Below, piece by piece: positions 31,418 to 37,482 of a stretch of 37,482 bases of DNA. Both the position numbers and the translations under genes were made by a program. A model generated the notes under the pieces. It was not told the origin of the DNA and did not search any database. It worked only from the letters and a program-made list of their open reading frames with translations. Each line of letters begins with the position of its first letter. Position 1 is the stretch's first letter. This stretch comes from Lamprocystis purpurea DSM 4197 (lineage in GTDB: Bacteria; Pseudomonadota; Gammaproteobacteria; Chromatiales; Chromatiaceae): the NCBI RefSeq assembly GCF_000379525.1, contig NZ_KB902364.1, positions 231-37,712 on the forward strand. The letters run 5' to 3'.

Positions 31418-32389
31418 TCACCCTCCCGCGGCCTGCCGCTCGCGCCGCTTGAGCCAGACCTCCAGACCTTGCGCATTGAGTTCGGTGTCGACCGCGAGCA
31501 AGGCGTCGATCCGCACGTCCTCTAAATCCACTCCGTGGGCGCGGGCACTGGCCGTCAGGTGCGCCGATACCGCCCGCTTGAGCCGGGTGAGGCGTTCGGG
31601 GTCATCGCGCCCCTCCTCCGCCAGGGCGATCCCCGCCATGTCATGAATGCTCCGGCGCACGTCGTCCACCAGTCGCTCCGGCGCATCGACCCGCCCGTAG
31701 TGCGTCAGGTACATGGCTTTCGGATTCAGGTTCATGAGCTTATCGAGGCTTTGCAGCCACGCCTCCGGATCGAAGGCGACCGGGGTGGTGGGGGCGAACA
31801 GCCAGGGGGCGCCCCCCGTATCGAACTCGCGGTAGGCAATACCGAAGGTATCGCCGGTAAAACAGCCGCGCGTCCGGGCGTCGTGGATGCAGCCGTGATG
31901 ATTGGCGTGACCCGGCGTGTCGATGAAGGTCAGGATGCGGCCGGCCAGATCGACCTGCATCCCATCCTCGGCAACGATCACCCGCTCCTCGGGCACCGGG
32001 GTCAGGCCCCCGAAATCACGGGCGAAGGCCTCGGCACCATAGACCGCGCCGGCCCCCGCCAGCAACCGGGCCGGATCGATCATGTGCCGTGCGCCCTTGG
32101 GATGGATCACCAGTCGCGCCGCGGGACAGGCGGCGATCAGGTCGCCCGAGCCGCCCGCATGATCCAGGTGGACATGGGTCGGCATCACATAGTCGACGTG
32201 CGCCGGGGTCAGGCCCATGTCCGCAATGATCTTGAGCAGGGACGGCACCGTGTGCGCGGTGCCGGTGTCGACGAAAGCGAGCCGGTCGCCCGAGCGAACC
32301 AGATAGCACGCGGCCAGGCCGTGACGGTAGAGACCGGTTTCGATGCAGTAAATCTGGTCTGCGACCTCTTGAATGTGTGGAATCGACAT
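31418..32389 (-). CDS. MBL-fold metallo-hydrolase
   Basis: A 323-residue metallo-beta-lactamase-fold protein. The metal motif THVHLDHAGG has His72, His74, Asp76 and His77. Further ligands are in DTPGHANHHGC (His), FTGDTFGIA (Asp) and LTHYG (His), so a two-metal site is complete. The N-terminus (QEVADQIYCIETGLYRHGLA) and the C-terminal helical part (about 220-323) are as in uncharacterised glyoxalase II-like hydrolases of proteobacteria. The ATG at 32389 has GGAG nine bases upstream. It is divergent from the DUF2189 gene with 198 bp between. The substrate is unknown. Confidence 0.88.
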   Translation of the reverse strand: MSIPHIQEVADQIYCIETGLYRHGLAACYLVRSGDRLAFVDTGTAHTVPSLLKIIADMGLTPAHVDYVMPTHVHLDHAGGSGDLIAACPAARLVIHPKGARHMIDPARLLAGAGAVYGAEAFARDFGGLTPVPEERVIVAEDGMQVDLAGRILTFIDTPGHANHHGCIHDARTRGCFTGDTFGIAYREFDTGGAPWLFAPTTPVAFDPEAWLQSLDKLMNLNPKAMYLTHYGRVDAPERLVDDVRRSIHDMAGIALAEEGRDDPERLTRLKRAVSAHLTASARAHGVDLEDVRIDALLAVDTELNAQGLEVWLKRRERQAAGG

Positions 32390-32587
32390 GGCGGGGCTCC
32401 GATGGTGGTTGTATTGAGATCAGGATTGGTTTTAGATTGCATAGACCCGAGAGTCTAACCGCGCCGCTGGCCCGACGGTAAGTGGTCCGTCATTCCCGGA
32501 TTGCCGGGAACCGGACACAGCGCGCTCACCTCAACGGTTCCGATCGCCCAAGATCTTCACAAAAAAGACACTCGGAGGACACCTTAA

Positions 32588-33373
32588 ATGACCCAAGCAG
32601 CGACCGCCGGCGCAATGCCGACAGACACCCCCCGCATCAACGAAATCAGCCTGGAACGTCCCTGGGAGTGGGTCGTCAAGGGCTGGGCCGATCTCCGGGA
32701 GGCACCCCGGTTCAGCCTTGCCTACGGTGCCGTGTTCGTGATCGTCAGCGTACTGATGACCCTGGGCCTGCTGGCCGAGAACCTGTTCTTCATCGTCCCC
32801 GCGCTGGCCGCCGCCTTCTTCCTCATCGCCCCCTTGCTGGGGATCGGCCTCTACCAGATCAGTGCAAATCTCGAGGCCGACCGCCCGGTCGAGTTCTGCC
32901 AGGCACTGCAAGCCTGGCGACAGAACGAAGTGCAACTCGCGGCCATGGCCCTGATCCTGGTGTTCGTGCTGCTGGTGTGGATGCTCGCCGCCATCCTGAT
33001 CTTTGCGCTCTTCTACGACAACCCGGTACCGAACTGGGCCAATTTCCTGCCCACCCTCTTCCTGTCCGGGGAGAACAACACCTTCGTGGCGGCCGGCGTC
33101 ATCGGCGGCGGACTGATCGCCGCCTTCACCTTCTGCATCAGCGTCGTGACCGTGCCCATGCTGATGGACCGTCCGGTCGACGTCGTGACCGCCATGCGCA
33201 CCAGCATGGCGGCCGTCCGCAAGAACTGGCAGGCCTTGAGCCTGTGGGCCGCGCTGATCGTCATGTTCGTGGGGCTCGGCATCCTGACCTACTATATCGG
33301 TCTGTTGATCACCATGCCGCTGATTGGGCACGCCACCTGGCACGCCTATCGGGATCTGGTACCGCGCGACTGA
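32588..33373 (+). CDS. DUF2189 family integral membrane protein
   Basis: A 261-residue membrane protein. The N-terminal soluble stretch PRINEISLERPWEWVVKGWAD precedes about five to six helices (FSLAYGAVFVIVSVLMTLGL, the FFIVPALAAAFFLIAPLLGI pair, LAAMALILVFVLLVWMLAAI, AAGVIGGGLIAAFTFCISVV, and LWAALIVMFVGLGILTYYIG). The terminal HATWHAYRDLV motif is characteristic of DUF2189, which is often near cytochrome oxidase genes; none is seen here. It has a strong GGAGG site 8-10 bases before the ATG. Function unknown. Confidence 0.88.
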   Translation: MTQAATAGAMPTDTPRINEISLERPWEWVVKGWADLREAPRFSLAYGAVFVIVSVLMTLGLLAENLFFIVPALAAAFFLIAPLLGIGLYQISANLEADRPVEFCQALQAWRQNEVQLAAMALILVFVLLVWMLAAILIFALFYDNPVPNWANFLPTLFLSGENNTFVAAGVIGGGLIAAFTFCISVVTVPMLMDRPVDVVTAMRTSMAAVRKNWQALSLWAALIVMFVGLGILTYYIGLLITMPLIGHATWHAYRDLVPRD

Positions 33374-33678
33374 GGCCGCGGACGGCAAAGAATGCCAGGA
33401 AGCGGATCTGCGCCCGCTCGCCGGCGACGGCGAGCGGGGCATGAAGCGAAATGCATATAGCATTCGGACGTGATAACCGGACGTAGGGGCGGGTTTCAAA
33501 CCCGCCCCTACACCAAGGGTCTGTCTGGATATCAGGTACGAAGGCTGTAGCAGCTTGGACCCGCTGGCGAGAGGGCCTTGATCGTCGTTCCGGCCGCACG
33601 ATCACTGGAGGCCGAGGCTTTAGCCGGTCGACGCCGCGCCTGCACAGAAGTGGGAGCAAGGTCGGCGCCAGCCGAGCG
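33374..33678. other. Intergenic region with a palindrome and a solo element end
   Basis: No gene found. A 29-bp palindrome GTAGGGGCGGGTTT-C-AAACCCGCCCCTAC is at 33483-33511, a common dispersed motif that may also act as a terminator after the DUF2189 gene. A GGCC-type end (GGCCTTGATCGTCG..., 33574-33595) is followed by a partial CTGGAGGCCGAGGCTTTAGC. Confidence 0.7.
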
Positions 33679-33802
33679 GGCCTCGATCAAGATTCCGGCC
33701 ACTTGGGCTCGCCGGGTACGTAGTCAGGCCATCCTGGCCTGACACCGTCAGGGCTGGAAGCCCTGACTACGCAGGCCGCTGGCCGGGATTACGAGCAAGG
33801 CC
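33679..33802. mobile_element. GGCC-ended MITE with perfect 8-bp flanking repeat
   Basis: 124 bp, the inverted twin of 21773-21896. Left GGCCTCGATCAAGATTCC..., right the complement of GGCCTTGCTCGTAATCCC... . It is flanked exactly by GCCGAGCG on both sides (33671-33678 and 33803-33810). It carries the same two hairpins as the copy in the ABC operon. Bases 33803-34070 contain no gene I can identify. Confidence 0.88.
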
Positions 33803-34070
33803 GCCGAGCGGTGCGGCCAGGACGCTGCTCAAAGTGGCGCAGCGGCATCCAGCTGCGTTGCGGGAATTGACGGAGGCGTGAGGATTGCCGCAGCGTCATC
33901 CGACGCATTATAGCCAGATACGGTGTATGCCAGTCGCTATCGCGCGCGGTCTTTACCATTCTATGGTGTCGTGCGCTTCGCAAGTTCGATCCAGGTGGCC
34001 GCACTGTGGGGTCCACTGTGCTGACCGATCATCGCCAGCCGGCATGATGATCAAGAGCACTCCAGGCCGA

Positions 34071-34736
34071 TTATTCCTGAGGATCAAACGAGTAGCCGAG
34101 CATTTCAATGTCCGTCTTGAAATGCCGCGCAACCAATTCTGCAGTCTCAGCCGTGTAATAGCTTCGATAGTCCTTGCGCCGATCGCTGGCCTCACGCGCA
34201 TGGGGTAAGTCGGGGGGTTTGATCCCGATGCGGGCGCAGGCGGTCGCGAAGTCCGCGTGCAAACGTTCGTACCGACCAATATAGTCGACGATGGTCCGGC
34301 CGTGGAGATCGATCAGATAATCGCTCTGCAACTCGATCGAGGTGTCGACGTGATACTGGTAGGGACGCTCGGGGTCCAACTTCCAGCGCAGGAAGGCGTC
34401 GAAGGTCTCGTTGCCGCCGAGATAGCGCGGGCGTTCCCGCCGGATGTGGTGAAAGGAGCTGACCTGCAGGTCCCAGGGGTTGCGCACGAAGGCGAACTTG
34501 AACAGTTGGTCGAAAAACTCCTTGGGCAACATTTCCTTGGCGGCAATGGCCTTGGCGTGGCGCGGCAGCTTGGTGGCGAGGCGGTGGCCGCTCAGGTGAC
34601 TGAAGCGGCTGCACAGAAACATCGGCCAATACCAGGGGTCCGCCCAGCGCAACCCCTCCAGCGCGGCGCGCACGCTGGTGCCGCCGGTCTTGGCGATATG
34701 GACGAACAGAAAGCGGTGTTTGACTGAGAGCAGCAT
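34071..34736 (-). CDS. Sulfotransferase family protein
   Basis: A 221-residue protein with the sulfotransferase PAPS-binding loop near its start, HRFLFVHIAKTGGTSVRAAL (5'-phosphosulfate loop AKTGGTS), and the 3'-phosphate-binding block FKFAFVRNPWDLQVSSFHHI. This pattern is typical of the sulfotransferase family-2 proteins in proteobacteria; the C-terminal part (YIGRYERLHADFATACARIG) is also common to them. The acceptor is unknown. The ATG at 34736 gives MLLSVKHRFLFV. A much longer minus-strand frame extends upstream but only overlaps the kinase gene and is not coding. It starts 15 bp from the divergent kinase start. Confidence 0.87.
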   Translation of the reverse strand: MLLSVKHRFLFVHIAKTGGTSVRAALEGLRWADPWYWPMFLCSRFSHLSGHRLATKLPRHAKAIAAKEMLPKEFFDQLFKFAFVRNPWDLQVSSFHHIRRERPRYLGGNETFDAFLRWKLDPERPYQYHVDTSIELQSDYLIDLHGRTIVDYIGRYERLHADFATACARIGIKPPDLPHAREASDRRKDYRSYYTAETAELVARHFKTDIEMLGYSFDPQE

Positions 34737-34751
34737 GGGTTCGAGTGTAGC

Positions 34752-36110
34752 ATGACCCCGAAAGCCGATGCCGATGCGAACACGGCCCCTACCGCTGCCG
34801 TTCAACACGAGGACGCGGCCGGTGAGGCCCTGTGGATCGAGGTCATCCGCAAGATGGACGAGACCTATGCGGATCTGGTCCGCCATCAGGTCGAGCTGGA
34901 GGAAAAGAACAGCGCACTGGAGGAAGCCCAGCAGTTCATCGCGAGCGTCCTGGCGGCAATGACGGACGTGCTGATCGTCTGCGACGTGGACGGGCGCATC
35001 CAGCAGGTCAACGCCGCGCTGGAGACGCTGGTTGACGTGCCCGAGGCGCAGTTGCGCGGACGGACCTTCCTGTCCCTGCTCGCGGCGGAGTCCTTGCCGC
35101 TGGCGCGAACTTTCGGCGAGAAGATTCGCAGCAAGGCCATCCACGACTGTGAACTGCTCCTCGCGGGTCGCGACGGACAACCCGCGCCCCTGGCGATGAA
35201 CTGCACCTCGCGCTACGACCACCGCGGCCGACTGGTCGGGATGGTGCTGATCGGCCGGCCGGTCGGGGAGCTGCGTCAGGCCTATGAGGACCTGAACCGG
35301 GCTCACGCGGACCTCAAGCAGGCCCAGCAGCAACTGATCAGCGCGGAGAAAATGGCTTCGCTGGGTCGACTGGTGGCGGGGGTGGCCCATGAGCTGAACA
35401 ACCCGATCAGCTTCGTCTACGGCAACATTCACGCACTGGCCCGTTATCGTGAGCGGCTGGGCCGTTTCATCACCGGGGCCGAGGCCGCGGGGCTGTCGCC
35501 CGAGCTGCAGGACCTGTGGGATGAACTGCGCATCGGGCGCATCCTCACCGACCTGGACCCGCTGCTCAAAGGCACCCTGGAGGGCGCGGAGCGGGTGCGC
35601 GATCTGGTGCAGGATCTGCGTCGCTTCTCGTCCGGCGCGCAGGGCGAACACACGGACTTCGACCTCGCCCATGTGGTTCGTACCGCGGTGCACTGGGTCT
35701 CCCAGAGCGGTGCCAAGGACACCGGCCGGCAGACCCAGGCGATCACCCTGGACCTGCCGCCGCACCTGAGCGTCCGCGGTCATCCGGGTCAAATCCATCA
35801 GGTGGTGATGAACCTGGTACAGAACGCGCTGGACGCGGTGCGGGGGCGCCCTGAGCCGCACATTGGCGTGGACTTGACCGCCAGCGGCGCCACGGCCGTG
35901 CTGCGGGTGCATGACAACGGCCCGGGCGTCTCCGACACCGACCGCCTACGCGTCTTCGACCCCTTCTTCACCACCAAGCCGGTCGGTCAGGGTACCGGAC
36001 TTGGACTCTCCATCAGCTTGCGCGTCGTCACCGACCACGGCGGCACCCTCATCCTCGAACCGATGGCGGAAGGCGGCGCGGCCTTTCGGATGGAATTGCC
36101 GATGGGCTGA
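34752..36110 (+). CDS. hupT: PAS sensor histidine kinase, HupT/HoxJ-like
   Basis: A 452-residue kinase without membrane helices. Domains: N-terminal coiled helices (about 25-70), PAS domain (about 70-170), linker coil (175-200), HisKA with His213 in GVAHELNNPISFVYGNIHAL, then the ATPase domain with N box HQVVMNLVQNALDAV (349-363), G1 DNGPGV (388-393), F box FDPFFTTKP (402-410) and G2 GQGTGLGLS (412-420). The HELNNPISFVYGN sequence around the His is characteristic of HupT/HoxJ kinases of H2-sensing systems, which receive the signal from a HupUV sensor hydrogenase. The next gene is HupU-like. Its response regulator (HupR/HoxA) is not in the window. Confidence 0.85.
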   Translation: MTPKADADANTAPTAAVQHEDAAGEALWIEVIRKMDETYADLVRHQVELEEKNSALEEAQQFIASVLAAMTDVLIVCDVDGRIQQVNAALETLVDVPEAQLRGRTFLSLLAAESLPLARTFGEKIRSKAIHDCELLLAGRDGQPAPLAMNCTSRYDHRGRLVGMVLIGRPVGELRQAYEDLNRAHADLKQAQQQLISAEKMASLGRLVAGVAHELNNPISFVYGNIHALARYRERLGRFITGAEAAGLSPELQDLWDELRIGRILTDLDPLLKGTLEGAERVRDLVQDLRRFSSGAQGEHTDFDLAHVVRTAVHWVSQSGAKDTGRQTQAITLDLPPHLSVRGHPGQIHQVVMNLVQNALDAVRGRPEPHIGVDLTASGATAVLRVHDNGPGVSDTDRLRVFDPFFTTKPVGQGTGLGLSISLRVVTDHGGTLILEPMAEGGAAFRMELPMG

Positions 36111-36257
36111 GGGGACGAAACATCCCATGGCTTACCTCCGCAAGCCCGGAGCCGACGACTGAACCCGCTGGAGTTCAAAGCTTCAGCCTTGGCTATGAGG
36201 TCCAACACGCACGTTCTCCCCGTTTATTCGCGTTCAGTGACGGACAATACTCACCCG

Positions 36258-37289
36258 ATGCGCAACCCGGACACCAACCCCATGACACCCGAACTCGTGG
36301 TCCTCTGGCTCCAGTCCGGCGGCTGCGGCGGCTGCACCTTGTCGCTGCTGGGCGCCGAATCACCGGACCTGACTGCCACGCTGGACGGCGCGGGCATCCG
36401 CTTGCTTTGGCACCCGTCTTTCAGCGAAGCGAGCGGTGAGGAGGTGTTGGACTTGCTGGATGGCGCGATCAGCGGCACCCGCGCATTCGACGTGTTGTGC
36501 ATCGAGGGCGCCATGCTCCGCGGACCGCGGGGTACGGGCCGCTTTCATGTGCTGGCGGGGAGCGACCGGCCGCTGATCGATTGGGTGCGGCAGCTCGCCG
36601 CCCGCGCCCGCTATACCGTCGCGGTGGGCACCTGCGCCGCCTTCGGCGGGGTGACGGCCGCCGGTACCAACCCGACCGAGGCCTGCGGCCTGCAATTCGA
36701 GGGCACCCGTCCCGGCGGCCTGCTGGGGACGGACTACCGCGCGGGGTCCGGCCTGCCCGTGATCAATGTCGCCGGCTGCCCCACCCACCCCGACTGGGTC
36801 ACCGAGACCCTGATGGCCCTGGCCCTGGACGGCCTGACCGCGGACGACCTGGACCCCTACCGCCGACCGCGGATGTATGCGGACCATCTGGTGCATCACG
36901 GCTGTACCCGCAACGAGTTCTACGAATACAAGGCGAGCGCCCGCCGCCCCTCCGACCTGGGCTGCATGATGGAGCACCTGGGCTGCCTGGGCACCCAGGC
37001 GCATGGGGACTGCAACACCCGACTCTGGAATGGACAGGGCTCCTGCACCCGCGGCGGCTATGCGTGCATCAACTGCACCGCCCCCGAATTTGAGGAACCC
37101 GGCCACGCTTTTGCCGACACCCCCAGCATTGCCGGCATTCCCATCGGCCTGCCCTCCGACATGCCCAAGGCCTGGTTCGTCGCCCTGGCCTCACTGTCCA
37201 AGGCGGCGACCCCGGAGCGCCTGCGCCGCAACGCGGTGACGGACCATCTCGCCGTCCCGCCCGCGGTGCGCGGCACCAAGCCGCGTTAG
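36258..37289 (+). CDS. hupU: [NiFe]-hydrogenase small subunit, sensor type (HupU/HoxB-like)
   Basis: A 343-residue small subunit of a [NiFe]-hydrogenase. The N-terminal VLWLQSGGCGGCTLSLLG has the proximal cluster Cys pair (C23, C26), with GTCAAFGG and AGCPTHP completing it. The medial and distal clusters are in HHGCTRNEF and CMMEHLGCLG...DCNTRLWNGQGSC...CINC. There is no Tat signal (no twin-Arg RRxFxK), so it stays in the cytoplasm, unlike uptake HupS/HoxK. With the kinase upstream this indicates the regulatory (group 2b) HupUV/HoxBC type that senses H2. The start is uncertain (ATG 36258, or 36282). Its partner HupV should follow but the window ends. Downstream is a repeat element. Confidence 0.87.
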   Translation: MRNPDTNPMTPELVVLWLQSGGCGGCTLSLLGAESPDLTATLDGAGIRLLWHPSFSEASGEEVLDLLDGAISGTRAFDVLCIEGAMLRGPRGTGRFHVLAGSDRPLIDWVRQLAARARYTVAVGTCAAFGGVTAAGTNPTEACGLQFEGTRPGGLLGTDYRAGSGLPVINVAGCPTHPDWVTETLMALALDGLTADDLDPYRRPRMYADHLVHHGCTRNEFYEYKASARRPSDLGCMMEHLGCLGTQAHGDCNTRLWNGQGSCTRGGYACINCTAPEFEEPGHAFADTPSIAGIPIGLPSDMPKAWFVALASLSKAATPERLRRNAVTDHLAVPPAVRGTKPR

Positions 37290-37386
37290 CCGTTAGAAGC
37301 AACCCGAAACGACGCATCCCATCGTTGTCGTAATCGCAGTCGGAGAACCGATGCAACTCGGACAGCAAAGCCGCGAGGTACGAGAG

Positions 37387-37482
37387 GGCCTTGGTCGTCA
37401 TTCCGGCCGCCGGACGACCGGAGGCCGAGGCTTTACCGTGAAAGTGCGTAGTCAGGCCATCCTGGCCTGACGGCGTCGGGAC
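37387..37482. mobile_element. GGCC-ended element, truncated by the window end
   Basis: Starts GGCCTTGGTCGTCATTCC at 37387. The interior begins like the CTGGAGGCCGAGGCTT type and then switches to the GTCAGGCCATCCTGGCCTGA hairpin. The right end lies outside. It sits about 98 bp after the hupU stop. Confidence 0.7.

Noticed and set aside
34737-35912. A minus-strand open frame that extends the sulfotransferase by about 390 residues upstream.
   Set aside because: It is the reverse complement of the histidine kinase gene, shows no domain of its own, and the sulfotransferase has a good ATG at 34736 directly before its PAPS loop.
36258-37289. Small subunit of an uptake hydrogenase (HupS/HoxK).
   Set aside because: No Tat signal or C-terminal membrane anchor, and a HupT-type kinase lies directly upstream; the sensor type fits better.

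Overview
The window looks like a high-GC gammaproteobacterial chromosome. It is most likely from a purple sulfur bacterium (Chromatiaceae) or close relative. This is inferred from the mix of a HupT/HupU-type hydrogen sensor, Uma2 and Rpn family nucleases, REP-associated transposase remnants, many toxin-antitoxin genes and dense short intergenic repeats. No rRNA, tRNA or CRISPR array was recognised.

Layout: (1) 1-8.5 kb is ordinary housekeeping and envelope DNA: the 3' part of dusA, an EamA-type exporter, a convergent lipase-like lipoprotein, and a two-gene RND efflux operon (membrane-fusion lipoprotein plus 1028-residue pump). (2) 8.5-20.3 kb is an accessory island. It holds Uma2 and Rpn-type nucleases, PIN, BrnTA, VapBC and DUF433/DUF5615 toxin-antitoxin genes, a gene with an HsdR-N-like nuclease domain between two 120-bp direct repeats, and many broken genes (RAYT transposase, YefM-like antitoxins, a YoeB-like toxin, a second vapC). 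An internal segment occurs twice, and one copy carries a 1.08-kb deletion. (3) 20.3-25.1 kb is a peptide-type ABC importer operon (substrate-binding protein, OppB-like, OppC-like) without ATPase genes here. (4) 25.2-27 kb holds fabI and a methyltransferase. (5) 27.4-31 kb is an etfB-etfA-acyl-CoA dehydrogenase operon whose EtfB carries the motif known from electron-bifurcating ETFs. (6) 31.4-33.4 kb holds an MBL-fold hydrolase and a divergent DUF2189 membrane protein. (7) 34-37.3 kb holds a sulfotransferase divergent from a PAS histidine kinase (HupT/HoxJ-like), followed by a Tat-less [NiFe]-hydrogenase small subunit (HupU/HoxB-like). The last two are probably two parts of an H2-sensing system; the large subunit is not in view.

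The most striking feature is in the spacers. One set of small elements (about 124-159 bp, no coding capacity) shares imperfect 22-bp inverted ends of the form GGCCTTGATC...TTCCGGCC and is bounded by 8-bp direct repeats. Two copies have perfect flanking repeats (CCGCGGAC, GCCGAGCG) and two more have 7 of 8 matching. Their interiors differ between copies. A second set (about 206-219 bp) has 19-bp ends CAGCAATTCCAAATTTGGG; its best copy is flanked by a perfect 9-bp repeat (CATCAGTGA). These look like two families of non-autonomous transposable elements (MITEs). They sit in an operon, at a gene's 3' end, upstream of an antitoxin gene, and nested in a dead antitoxin gene.
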